Assembly (NCBI GenBank): GCA_014706295.1
Contig: JACSVZ010000001.1
Coordinates: 79,854,237-79,918,236 of the forward strand
From: Lycocorax pyrrhopterus obiensis
Taxonomy: Eukaryota; Chordata; Aves; Passeriformes; Paradisaeidae
Reading direction: 5' to 3'
Length of the DNA: 64,000 bases
The position numbers were made by a program, and so were the translations under genes. Below, in pieces: positions 44,521 through 56,189 of this stretch (position 1 is the stretch's first letter; the number at the start of each line of letters is the position of its first letter). The notes under the pieces were generated by a model that was not told the origin of the DNA, did no database searches, and worked only from the letters and a program-made list of their open reading frames with translations.

Positions 44521-47481
44521 AGGAAGTATTCAGTGAAAAAACATAAGGACCGCTGTCTCAGTGCCTGCTTCATCTCAATAGTCAGGGTGAAGCAAAGAGA
44601 AAATGAGAGGCTGTGAGCCTGTGCTGCCTGGTGTGGGAATCGCTCCTGGGTTGTGCAGATGAGGCTAGAGAGAGGTAGCACACACTGTCACTGCAGATAT
44701 CCTTTGTACTGCACATAAATTAAGGAATACCCATACCCCTGTTACTGGCTGGATGGTTTCTCCAGATTCCTGAGAAATACCATTACCAGCTCTCCAAAAC
44801 AGTCAGGAAAATGCAGGAACCTGCTGGAGCTCTGACAAAGTGAGCCCTGATTAAGAAAACTATTTGATTGCTGCTTTTGTGGCATGTCTGGCTTCCTATG
44901 CTGCCAAGTTTTCCAGAGTGGAAAGAGGAATTTTCCCCCATTATATTGGCAAAGCCTTGCGATAGCCTTGGAGCCTGCTTTGGTTGGTGTGAGCCATTGG
45001 GTATGTGCTGGGGAGTCATAATGCCACACACACAAAAGGGGGAACCTGTGCAGACCATGGATGTCCCTGTGACTTCCTGATAGCTCAGCTATGGCTCTGT
45101 TCCCTGTCTTCTCCCCTAACACTAGGCTGAATGGAGGGAGAAATGTCAGATCTGAGTGACTTGAGTTGCCCCTCAGGTACCACCCTCACTCTGAAAGTCT
45201 AGCTCCAGGAATTTGTGCTGTAGTGCCAGCAATCCCCACTTTTCTGCTAGATTATTTCTCCCCAGCCTTCCAGAAAGCAACACATACCCAAGCCACAGGC
45301 ACCCCAGCAGCCCAGGGCTGAGACAGACACGTGGAGGCTGCTTCACACTAAGATGCCAGGCAGTGAACTGGGATGCCAGAGGCATGTTTGCTTGTTTTAT
45401 CCACCAGTTTGGATAAGGGCTGTGATTCCGACAGAGTCAAACACCCAGGGTGGTAATATCTCAAACAAACACATCTGTTTACCAAAAGCGAGTCTGTCTT
45501 CCATTGGGCTTGGCTAACATGAGCTAGCAAACCTGATTTAACCTCAGCCTTTTCCTTGTGGTAGGCACAGCAATTTGCTGCTGCTTCTGGAGAGGCATTT
45601 TCTCTAAATGGCTGGGCGAGGATATCTCTGGTGAAAGGTGGTGTTGTATGGCTGTCCGTGGCAAGACCTGGCTGGCACTACAAAACCTTGCCAGGAGAAG
45701 CTACTTTTGTCACTGCAGTGGGACATGCCCTATGAAAAGTCCCAGCTGGCTTTTCTGTGACCCAAACAGATCTCCAAGCCATCAGCTGATGGTTTCTAAC
45801 CAAGCAAGCACCATGGCTTATGGCAGCCCCACACCTCAGCAGGAGCAGGTGGTACCCCGTGGCTGTAGCCAGTGTGCTGCAGTGCAGCAGTGCAGCAAGG
45901 TCAGTACTCCTCCAGAGAAACAGCATTGTCAATGTAGCCTGGGTAAACAGCCTGCTAGTCTATGGTAAACTTGCTTTAAAAGTCAAGATGAATAAAAAAA
46001 AATAATAAAGTTCACTATTTTTTTGTTTATACAGCAGCAATGCCCTTGACTACTTGCCCAAGTAACACTTTCAATAAACAGCAACAGGGAGGGAGATGCT
46101 ATAAAGGCTTTATCTTGCTCCTACACTGTCCTAGTCATCCCTGTTGTAGCCTCCAGTCAACCCAGGTCACACTGGTAGCCTGGTCTTGTTTTTCCTGTTA
46201 CTTTAATGTTGCTGGCTTATGTTTGTTTGGATCCCATTAGAAAAAAAATATAAAGCTACAGTTTAAACCTCCATCCCTAGAGGCAACTGCAATCCTGCTT
46301 CAGTAAAGACAAGCAGGTGTTGCTGTGACACCAGCTGACACCTGTGCTGCTTCTCCACCACTGGGACATTTCCCAGATCAGGATGGTGATGCTTTCATGG
46401 CCCTGAAGTGTAGTCTGGCACAAAGGGATGAAATACACCTACTATGCCTTTTCCAGAAAATGTGATTTATGGTCAGGAAGGATCCACCTTTCAAGGTGGG
46501 CAAGAGCTGCAGGACAGAGCTCCAGCAAGCTCAGCCAAGGCAGCACCCAGGGCTGTGGTGCTGCATCCCAGCCCTAATGCTGCAGGGAAAAGGAGGGTGA
46601 AACTGTGTGAGACTTGGCAAATCTTCATGAAGCCATGGAGGAACTGTACTTGGGAGAGAAATGCAGCCCCTAGATCTACTCTACAAATCCCAACCAACCT
46701 CCGGATAAATTTCAGCTGAAAACTGGCTCTTTCATGCCTGTGATAACTGCACTTGACAGCCAAACAGAGGCCCTTTCATATTTAAAAATAGAAGAAGCAA
46801 TTAATTATTGGAGTCAATATAAGCCGGGAGCTGGCACAGTAGCGGAGCAGCGTCTGCAGTGATCTGGCTGTAGCAGAGGCCATAGTGGCTTTAGAGCTCA
46901 TGCGCCCATCAGCCCAGGGGGACACGCCAGCATTCGGGATGCAAAGCTGCTCAAACACAGGCACAAAACAGAGCCATGCCCTACAGCAGCAGGACTGGTA
47001 GGCAGCAAAAAGGGAAGGCAGCCTCTGAACCCCCCAAAGAGCTTAATGGAGTCAGTGCTGCTTTGTCAAACCCAAAACCTGGCTCAGATTTGGGCAACTC
47101 GAGCTGAAATGCTTACCTGTCTGATTTACTGTTCTCCAGTGGCTGTGGGCAGTGAGTGCCAGTGCGTCAGAGGCAAGCCTTGGAGGTTAGTGGGCAAGCC
47201 CTGAGAGCCAGAGCCACTGATTTCTCTTTCTCATAGCTGGATAGTCTGGTTCAGTGAGGAATGAAGCACTGTGCACCAAAGCCAGGCTCAGTTTTTTTCT
47301 GTCTTGGTGTTTACCTGGGATAGACAGACCATTATGTGAGGTGGTGCTGGGACTTAGGGACTGCTGGCTTTGTTGCCAGGGACTTGATAGCATTTGACCT
47401 TCCGTTGACCCTGAGTCCTTTGGACATTGGTGAATTCCCCAGAAGGGAGCTTTCCTTATCCTCCAGGAAAATCCTACTGGC

Positions 47482-47495
47482 TTTTTTTTTTTTTT
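47482..47495. repeat. Poly-T run, 14 bases
   Basis: Uninterrupted T run; no associated retroposon body seen. Confidence 0.93.
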
Positions 47496-47879
47496 ACTAT
47501 AAAGCCCAGTTCTTGACACTTGCTAGCTACAAGCTGTCCTCGTGGATTAGCAACCCAGCAAGGTAATGAAAGTCAGCTGCCTTAGACACTTCATTTTCTG
47601 CTGCAAGACACTTGCATATGACTGAGGTGACTGATGTTTGGTGAGGCCAAACTGTGTGAGGAATTTCAAGGAGAAGCAAGTCCCAAGCTGGAGGAGACTG
47701 TGGCTAGGAAACTGATGCGAGTCGGGGAGAGACCTTTGAAGTGCAGTCTTTGGGCAGCTGCCTGGGCCAAAAGCAAACACTGCACAGGACTTCCACTTTG
47801 CTAACAATAATGAAAGCAGTTCCTGGAATGATTTGCTTGTCCTGACAGCAGCACAGTTTGGCTGAAATATGTACAAATT

Positions 47880-47895
47880 AAAAAAAAAAAAAAAA
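47880..47895. repeat. Poly-A run, 16 bases
   Basis: Follows TATGTACAAATT and is followed by GAATAAAAG. No retrocopy is recognisable upstream. Confidence 0.93.
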
Positions 47896-50117
47896 GAATA
47901 AAAGAGGAATTTGTAAGAGAGGCCCTTCCTTGGACTGGTTGTTCTCACAGCCTCCTTTCCCTGTTCAGATTGGTAATTCCTGGCAAAGCCACGATTCAAG
48001 TGCACGGTGACTGCTCTTTTAACATGATCAAAGGAATAATTATATGCAGTGGAATTCTCCAAACACAAAAATCGCGTGTGATCCTCCCGGCATGAGGAAC
48101 CGGCTGCATGTCTGCAGAAAGCTCCCATTTGCTCCGCAGACAGGCAGCCCCAGGTTGCAGCCAGGGACTGTCCCTGCCTGCCACCACGGAGCTCTTCCTC
48201 TGTTGCCTTCCACCGTGTAAGCTCACTCCCTGCTTTTGGGCTGCCTGAGTGGCAGGGGGATGTGGAAGTCCTTTGTTTCTCTATGTATTCAGGGAATGAA
48301 GGGGATATTTTCCTAAAAATCGACTACTGCTTACTTAGTTTATCCTGGAATGGAAACTTTATTTATAGAAGCAACAGCACCCTGGGCCCTAGCAACAGCA
48401 AAGTGAGCTCTACAAGTCCTGATGGGAAATACTGCAAGGTGCTGTGCTTCACCAGCAGATTTTGCTCGTGGTTTCCCACTTTGCACCTGTACCATCTCTT
48501 CTAGGAGCTGCAAATCAGAAATCAGCCTTTTCTTCATCCACTGAAGATGGAGAACGGTTTTTTTCCTCCCCCTTGGCAGTCAGCATAGTGTGGTGTGTCC
48601 AGGGGAGGGAGGGCTCATAGGGACACATGGAAATGGGACCTCTCCTGAGGTGGAAAAGATTTCTCTGGTGGCCTGAAGTGGGTCAGCACCAGACCACCAG
48701 GGCATTTGAGCAATATGGGCTGAGCTGAAAGTCACTGAGCCCCTTGACTCCAACACTCTTCTGCCACATCCCTGGCTGTTTTTCAATCCCAAAGCTTCCA
48801 CCTTGCAGGATTATTGCTGGGGCGTCCAGCCACTGCATTGCAGTCTACCTGCATCTGCTTTACCCAGCCCACAGAAGCTCTGTAGGAAATCCCTGGAGCT
48901 GCTCACGCTTGCCCCATTGATAAAGCTCACCTGAAATCCCTGCTGGAGTGCATGCCTGGGAGGCAACAGTGCAGATGCTGGTCCAGTCTGCGTTTCCTCG
49001 TGCGTGTGTGTCCTATCTCATCCAAACTATTCCTGGCACAGTCTTGTCTCTTTTTATTGAGGCACTTAGGATGAGCATCTGAAGCCAAGATCGCCCATGT
49101 AATTGATGCCTGGACATGGAGTTTTGGAGTGGTCTTAAACAAATCACCCTCTACACCTTGCTGAATGGAGTCTCACTTTGTCGATGTGCATAGATGGCCT
49201 TGTCTATTCATTTAATCTCCTCTTCATTCAATTATACCTTAAACTAGCCACCAGATCAGATGGGTACTGTTAAGATGCTGTTGAATGCGTGGTGGTCTAT
49301 GCTGTATCACCTTCATCAGTTTTTCATATCTCTTTCCACATGAGACTGTAGATTATCTAGGTTGTTTTTGTTAATAGGAGACAGATGGGAATTGGGTGTC
49401 AAGTTGCGATTCTGAAGCGTAGGAGCTTCATAGCCTTTTTAAAAATGCATGGTATTAAAGATAATTTAAAACAAAATTAGTTTCTGGCATTTAACAATTA
49501 GTGAGGCAAAATAGATGCTTAATAGAGAGGCCAGAAGAGGGTAATTCTTTAGTCTGAATAGTCACCTCTGAACTCCAGGCTGACATACTCACATCTGGTG
49601 CAAAAAGCCAGACTCCTACATGCTCTGAATTTCCCATGTTTGCCCTGGCACTGCACAGCTCTCATTCCAGTGGATTGAATTGCCTTTCTTAATCAGGTGA
49701 TACACAGCACAGGAACAATATGGAAGGAGAAATACTGGCATCACTGATATATCTAGGACCTTGTGCATTAGACAAATCAGATTTTGGAGGGCTTACTTTG
49801 CCTGAGTCTGTTAGTTGAACCTTCAAAATGAAAAGCAAGAGGCATTTTTTGGAGCACACACAGTTGTCAAATGAGGACTTTTACACGTGGCTGAAGAATA
49901 ACAATACTGAGTCTGAAATGGATATGCCAACTCCAGGATCCTGTCCTAGTTCTAGCCAGGAGTGGATGCTGAAGGAAAAATGTACGAAAACAGGCAAACA
50001 TGGCACAGTCCTTTTCCTGATACAGTTGTAGGGCTGGGAGTTCCTCAGCTGCAGGCAGTATATTTCTGTTTAGTAATTCCAATGGACTTTCTTTCCCTCC
50101 ACAAGTTTGTTTTAACA

Positions 50118-50236
50118 TCTGGCCTCAGCAACAGCTGATGGTAATGAGTTCCACAGTTTAATTTGCACTGGATAGAAACCTGCTTACTTTGGTTTGCTCA
50201 AAACCTGATGCCTGCTAATTGCATTTAATGTCCTCT
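50118..50236 (-). mobile_element. Ancient CR1/L3-type LINE fragment
   Basis: The reverse complement reads CAAATTAAACTGTGGAACTC then ATTACCATCAGCTGTTGCTG AGGCC, preceded by a diverged stretch. This matches the ORF2 3' region of the old CR1/L3 lineage known from turtles, crocodiles and mammals, in which 'taaactgtggaactcattgcc' encodes the conserved Leu-Trp-Asn-Ser-Leu-Pro segment. It is clearly distinct from the avian CR1 copies elsewhere in the window and older. It may extend left toward about 50060. Confidence 0.62.
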
Positions 50237-51234
50237 TTTGAAAAAAAAAAAAAAGAAGAGGAGGGATGGGAGGCTCCAAACGCACCAGGTGACATGTACC
50301 AGGTACGAGGCATCCACAACTGGCTCAGGATTCACCTCATGCAGTCACTGCGTGGCTCAGCCTCCTGCCCTGACACTGTCTGGTGAACCGTGACGTTCTC
50401 ACCAGCAGCTTCCAGCAGGCAAAGCCCCTGTGCAAGCCTGCTTGTTGCAGTTCAGCAGGTGAATGGGCAGTGACCCAGGCTCCTCTCTTGCTCCATTATG
50501 TCTTTTATCATTTCTAGCTTAAAGTCAAGTTGATACTGTCTGGGATTTCTTCATATGCAAGCTTTGCACTCAGTCAGCTATCCCACACCCCTTGGATGCC
50601 AAATAATGCAGAGGGCAGGAAAATGGGATGCTCAAGAAGTGCCCTAGCTTGGGTCAGCTGGAACAAAAAGATATTGCAGATCTGAAGTAGCCAGTTTTCA
50701 GATTGCCATCCAAGTACCATCACAGAAATCTAGTGTGGCCATGTGGGGATGTGCAGCAGAAGCTCTGACAGCAACTGTCTGCTTATTTACTCACAGAAAA
50801 TAATCCATGCTCCAAAGTTCTCTGTTAGCTCCATTTTTTTCTTTCTTAATTTATACCCCTGGAGGAGCTCTTTTCTCATTGACTAATAGAAACTGCCCTC
50901 CTGATTTAAACCCCAAGCCAAGGTTAAATATCACAAGTTATGCAGTACCTTGATATCTCCCTGTTTAAACTGCTCTCCTCCTTTGGGAGGGATGCACTTC
51001 AGCCCCAGGTTTCGTACTGTGTCTGAAGGATGCTTGTAAACCATAAGAGAGGATTTCTTTTTTCTTTTTATTGGTACAAAAATATCATCAGCTTTATCTG
51101 GCAAAATACTCCCAGTGGACACATCTGGCAAAGCTGTACTGGTAGTGGAAAACCTCTTTCCACAAGCAAAACAAGTTCTACCAGTACAAGTGTGGGTGCT
51201 TTGTCACTGTAACTGGGATGAGGGGAGAAATGGC
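50237..51234. other. Gene-free stretch
   Basis: A 14-base poly-A is at 50241-50254; the rest is unique sequence. The stretch at 51100-51220 (CATCTGGCAAAGCTGTACTG, then GTTCTACCAGTACAAGTGTG) has the look of an old reptilian DNA-transposon remnant, with CTGTACTGGTAG and CTACCAGTACA as imperfect inverted parts. The family was not identified. Confidence 0.5.
50241..50254. repeat. Poly-A run, 14 bases
   Basis: Directly follows TCCTCTTTTG at the edge of the old LINE fragment and is followed by GAAGAGGAGGG. Orientation does not fit a tail of that minus-strand LINE. Confidence 0.93.
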
Positions 51235-51975
51235 TCAGGGCAGGACTGAAGATCTTATCTCCCATAATCTGGAAAAGCGAGTGGATAGTGAGGTGGCAAC
51301 GTTTGCTATTGATAGTAAGTTATTAAGGGTAATAAAAATGAAAGTTGACTGTAAAGACTTGCAGAAGGCACTCACTGTAGTGAGGCAATAAAAAAGCAGA
51401 TAATTTAGATAAACACGGGGTGTTGTGCTTGGGAAAAACTCCTAACTGTAGATGCCAGTTGTGATAGACTGTGAGTTAGCTGTGTCTGTTCAGGAATGAG
51501 ATCCCCAGAGTTGTAATAGCTCTGTGAAAACAGCCTCTTGTTCCTTGACAGCAGTGCAAAACAAATCAAACATCAGGAGTTATTAGGAAAAAAGAGAGAA
51601 ACCAGAGCCGTACAAATTTGCTAGTTCTGCCTTTCCATCTCAGAAAGGGTATATTAGAAATAAAAAGGCACCAAAGCTGCGAGGATAACCCGAAGTATAG
51701 GACAATTTCTACATGTTTGGGACTCCCTTGTCAGAAAAGGGAGTGAAAGAACAGTACAGAGGTGCTGACAACCACGAATGCGCTCCAGCGAGTCTGCTGG
51801 AAATTATTTGGGCTGTTTCTTTTCATACCAGACCTACAGGACATCCAGTATGATGATGGTGGTGCTGGGCTTTAGACGAACAGAAGGAACTGTTGCAGTT
51901 AAACTGTAGAACTCACTCCCACATGATTCTGTGTTGCTAAAAATTTGCGAGGTAAAAAGCAATTAAACGTATCTC
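51235..51975 (+). mobile_element. Ancient pre-avian CR1 LINE copy
   Basis: Successive blocks follow the ORF2 order of the CR1 type common in turtles and crocodiles. These are CTTATCTCCCATAATCTGGA, the catalytic-loop region, TGTAAAGACTTGCAGAAGGC, TTGTGCTTGGGAAAAACTCC, AGGAGTTATTAGGAAAAAAG, a TCTCAGAAAGGGTATATTAG block, and finally CAGTTAAACTGTAGAACTCA. The match has several deletions (notably near 51610) and many changes, so insertion long predates the avian CR1 copies. In one frame the catalytic motif reads FAIDSKLLRV, where active elements have FADD, so the first Asp is lost. No functional protein is possible. Confidence 0.78.
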
Positions 51976-52935
51976 AGGAAGAAAAAAAAATGAGAGCCGT
52001 GAAGTGTAAACACCCCAGCTCTGTCTCAGGAGATCCCTAAACTAGAAACATCTGGCAATGGATGGAAAATACAAAGAATTTATTCCTATGTGTTTACCTC
52101 ATTCCCATCCTCTTCCCCATGTACTTTCTGTCAGTCTGAGATGGAGATAGGACACTGAGACAGATTGACCTTTGGGCTGACTCAGGACTGAAATTCTTAA
52201 GTTTGGCATAACACTAATTTATACCACTTTTATTCAGATATAACGCTGGGATCATGAGATGAGTGGTAAAGAATCAGAGTGAAAGTGAGATTCTCCTGCA
52301 AGAAAAGTAATCTATGCTTCAAAAATGATTACATTAAAATAATTTCTTTGAAGAAGAATCCAGTGGGAAATTGGAAATTTAAAAAGTAGTCATTTGAACA
52401 TTAGAAAAGCATCATGCAAGTCACCCTAATAATTTTCTGCTCCTGTCTGTCATCAGCCTATTTCACATGCAATCTTAGCTTTCAGTCACTTGCAAGCCAT
52501 GTCTCACATTTTGAAAATTCACATGATGAAAAAAACAATGAAAATACATTAGCTGGAGTGGCTTGGTTTTTCCAGCTCCCGAGAATGAGGAAAAACACTT
52601 CAACTCTGCTTCCCACAGACAGCCCTACCCTCACCACTGCAGTCACTCAGGGCATCCTTCCTTGGATAGCTTTAGGAAGAGGCACAGGGTTGGCACACAG
52701 GGTGAGCGATCTTGCAGGCTGACCCTTGTAGATACTGGTTCTTTCTAATACAGCTGCTTCTTCTCCAAACCTAAACTTGCCAGCCTGATGCCTGCACTGA
52801 CAGGTTTTCTGGCTGCTATTAAGGTTTGTTAGGCAACTCTTAGGCTTCACCACAGATTTAGCTTCATTTTGGTGCTGGGCAGTGGATCATCAAGTTTAGA
52901 AGTGAACACCCAGAGTGCTTTCAGAAAAGCTGCAG
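51976..52935. other. Gene-free stretch
   Basis: Unique AT-leaning sequence without recognised genes. Open frames up to 102 codons (52414-52722) have a hydrophobic start but no motif or exon evidence. Confidence 0.6.
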
Positions 52936-52975
52936 GAAGTAGGTAATTAATTATTAAGAAGTAATTAGCACAGAA
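52936..52975. promoter_or_regulatory. Dense TAATTA homeodomain cluster
   Basis: TAATTAATTA at 52944-52953 and TAATTA at 52962-52967 sit within 24 bases, each the canonical core bound by many homeodomain proteins. AT-rich chance occurrence is possible. Confidence 0.3.
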
Positions 52976-53689
52976 AGAGGTTTGCATCAAAGTAGGGATT
53001 TAAAACTTATCTGGAAGAATAGTGTTCTTCCATGTAGATGCTTGTGAAGAAATGTGGAGCTGCTGATAGTGCCAAACACGCACATAAACCCCAGCGTGTT
53101 GATTGTGGGTTTGTGAGACGCTTAAGGACAGCAGGAGGGGGCTGCACAGCTGATAGCATCGCTTGCACAAAAAGTGGCCCACCCAGTCACTGCAATGACT
53201 GGAAATGGAAAGTTAAGGAAGGAGTTGCTCTGTGTTTCTCTTCTAGCCTGACCCTCTGGCCAGGAGGAGCTGTGGTGCTCGGGTGCTGCTGAGAAAGGAC
53301 TGGTGACACTTTCCACAAGTGTGTGCTCGTCCCCGCTGCGGCTTCACATGCACGGGACAGCAAGCACCTTGGAGAAACGCCTCTCCCTGGGACACTGGAT
53401 GGCTGCTTGTCCTTCTCAGGGGGGAAGTAGGTTCCATTTAAGGATCTGGAGAGGTTCTTGGCAGGGATTGCAGCAAAGCATCCCAAACTCTGGATCCCGT
53501 TGGCAGAAAGGCCAGGGGCAGCTTGAGCTCACACTTTGGAAGTGCCATCTTTTGTCAGCTTGAGAGTTTCCAGAATTTCAAAGCAGAAAGAAAGAGAGGG
53601 ATATGAGGAAGCTATTAAAGATATATAAAATAAACTTGAAGCGGGAGGAAAGCGTGTTTCATTGAGGAGCTGTGCACTTTATTCGAGGG
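52976..53689. other. Gene-free stretch
   Basis: No gene or transposon recognised. GC rises near 53240-53440, which explains several overlapping open frames on both strands. The longest is 99 codons (minus, 53187-53486). Confidence 0.6.
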
Positions 53690-53960
53690 AAGGATCGGTA
53701 AATGCTTATTATTTTAACAAAGACTTTTTCTGTCGTGAACAAGAGAAGCAGATGTTTAAAAGACGGACAGGAAGCGGCTGTGACAAATGAAAGGATTTTT
53801 GATTGAATTCATGAGCTGTGTTTCCTGCCAGTAATTCATTCAGCTGTAGGCTAGATCAAAACATAATATTATGGTTTAATCAGCACGCTTTTTAACACGA
53901 AGCCAGGATATACAAGCCCTCAGTGCTACAGGTAAAAAGCCATTAGTACACTTGGCTCAG
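53690..53960. promoter_or_regulatory. Putative conserved non-coding element
   Basis: Repeat-free, ORF-free sequence with GTAATTCATT, TTTTTGATTGAATTCATGAG, GGTTTAATCAGCACG and a perfect 12-bp palindrome CATAATATTATG (53862-53873). The texture matches vertebrate developmental enhancers: long, AT-rich and motif-dense. Conservation could not be tested. Confidence 0.38.
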
Positions 53961-55825
53961 AAGCTTCTTTTTAAAGCGTTGCTCATTCTTTTTCTTTTAA
54001 GCAAATACTTTATCAGCAAACACCTGAGAACTCCTAGGGAGCTGTGTTTTGGAGTATGCACAAGCAGGTGTAGAAAGGGTAAAGCACTTTCAGGGCATGG
54101 CAGATGAAATAGGCTGCCTGAAAGTGCAATCCTACTTGCATTGCAGCCAGAGAAAACTCAGTTTCCTACCAGTTGCAGGAAGCATTAGATCAAGCTGGTG
54201 TGTGTGCTTATGTGTGTGTCTATGTGTATGCATGCTGCAAGTGTTAATTTTGATGTTTTCTGCTTCTCTCCCGTCCTCCTAATGAATTCTGTTTGTTTAC
54301 AGCCTCAAGGAAAGCTTGTCACTAGAAATTTCCTTTTGAGTTTTCAGCTCAAGATTTCACAACCACAGAACCATTGCAACACAGTGATAAACAAGCTGAG
54401 GGAGGCAACTCTGGAGAATTGAGGCTTCTCTTTTTCACCATTTAGTTAAGTAAATAGTTACCAAATGTGCTGAGAGATAGAGAACTTTATCCCTAGCTGT
54501 AATGAGTATTAGCAAAAGTGGATTTTTTTTCCTATCCAAAAAATTAGAGTAGGCACAGGAACTGCTTATCCTTACACCACTCCTTATCAGAAAGGGTCAG
54601 ATGCTGGGATGTACTTCTGGGACACAGCACTGGGCTGTAGGCTGTAGGAGAGCAGGGAAAATGGAAAAGAGGAGGTGCAAAAGCTGCCTAAAGCTTAGGG
54701 TCACAAAATAGATTTACATTTCTCAGGGCAAACACAGGACCTGGCTGAATCTGAGAAATAATAACCAAGATGTGCCCCGTGCACAGATACCAGCTGCCCT
54801 CCATCCCCTTTGGCCAGGCTCTCGGAGGAGGGATGAGGACACTAAAGCAGCCTCTGCCAGGTTTCCTCCCCTGCAGGGTTGGCTGCTGGGTGGGTCAGGG
54901 CCTCATCCTGCCCCGAGTGTCTCCTGTGCAGGCCTTAGTCCTTGGCTGATAAGCACAATATCCATAGATCTGCTGAGATTACCAGGCAGGCTTTCTCTAC
55001 CCCATTTAATCCTCTGTAAAGTTCCTCCAGGTGACCCTCTCATTGTGTCAATGTACTGGGGGAAGCCCTGCAGTCACCATTTCCAGGGTGCTCTGGGATA
55101 ACGTGGATAAAGGCTGCTTTCTGGAGGTTGGGAAGAAATTACACAGCACAGATTTTCCTTGCTGAAAAACAAAAAATCTACTGTTTTGGATCAACCAAAA
55201 CTTTTTAACAATACTTGTGAAATTTAGCAAGTGGTTTTAGTGACGGCAGAACAGGCATATCTTGACATTTTTGAAATAACTGGTTTGTTTTTTTGCTGGG
55301 AAACAAAGTTTTGTTTTGCAGTTTGTCTCAGCTTTGTAATAATAAAGCCAGTAAGAAAGAAAAATCATTCCAGAGACACTAAATTAAATTTCAAAATTTC
55401 AGTTTAAGTTGAATGTATATTTTTCTGTCCAACCCAAGTTGAATAGATCTTTTCACTTCTTTGAGTACTAACAAATGTGGATTTTTCCACTGCCAAGGAG
55501 TAATAATTTTAAAAATATTTCACTATTTCTGTCTACTTCAATGTGCAGTTTAATTACTGATATGAGAAAGCAGATCAGATGTGGAGGACCAGATCCCTTA
55601 CTCATGCAAAGAAGACACACTATACATTTAAGGATTTAGACACTAAACCTGTTGAGCTAAAGAATAAAGACAGGGGAACTAAATTTACCTTTCCTCTCTT
55701 CCGGTAGCAGAAAACAGAGGATCTGCCTCATCTATCAGTGCACAGCCTGATCCCACGTCAGAGGAACTAAAGAAGGTGTGGTGGGATCTGCTGCCAGCCA
55801 GCTGTTTGAAGCCACTCAGATCCTA
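53961..55825. other. Gene-free stretch
   Basis: No gene recognised; one GT-rich microsatellite-like patch at 54198-54236. The 109-codon frame at 54772-55101 lies in a short GC-rich patch and shows no motif. Confidence 0.6.
54198..54236. repeat. GT-rich imperfect microsatellite
   Basis: Short GTGTGTGT runs broken by CTTA, CTA and ATG. It looks like an eroded (TG)n tract. Confidence 0.85.
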
Positions 55826-56045
55826 GAATCATAGAATGATTTTGGTTGGAAGGGACTTTTGAAGGTCATATCGTTCCAAACTGATTGCAAACAGCAGGGA
55901 CATCTTTCACTTAACCAGGTTGTTCAGAGCCCTGACCTACCTGGCCTTGAATGTTTCCAGGGATGGGGGGTCCACAACTTCTCTGGGCAACCTGTGCCAG
56001 TGTTTCACTACTCTCATCATAAAAAATTTCTTCTTGGTAGCTAGA
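55826..56045 (-). mobile_element. CR1 LINE 3'-end fragment
   Basis: The strand as given begins GAATCATAGAATGATTTTGG, then TTGGAAGGGACTTTTGAAGG, GACATCTTTCACTTAACCAG, GTTGTTCAGAGCCCTGACCT, CTCTGGGCAACCTGTGCCAG and AAAAAATTTCTTCTTGGTAG. This is the reverse complement of the avian CR1 3' end, close to consensus and so relatively young. The element is heavily 5'-truncated. Weakly similar sequence may continue to about 56165. Confidence 0.93.
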
Positions 56046-56189
56046 GGTTTGAGAATGGTTTGAGTTTTTCAGTATCCCAGCAGAGGCACAGCATGCACTA
56101 ATCCTCTCTGTGGTGTAGCTGGGGAGGAGGGTCCCCAGGTCCTTTTGTCCCATAAAACATCTTCGCTGCCAGAATTACGCCCAGTAAGT

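Larger units (their letters stand above)
44521..50117. other. Long gene-free stretch
   Basis: No gene recognised in 5.6 kb. The largest open frame (193 codons, minus, 47547-48128) crosses the poly-A at 47880-47895, giving a run of Phe, and has no domain. A MEF2-type core (TTAAAAATAG, 46782-46791) next to AATTAATTATTGG suggests a small regulatory patch. The region is otherwise unremarkable. Confidence 0.6.

Noticed and set aside
47547..48128. 193-codon minus-strand open frame
   Set aside because: It runs through a poly-A tract, giving consecutive Phe, shows no domain, and has no splice or promoter context.
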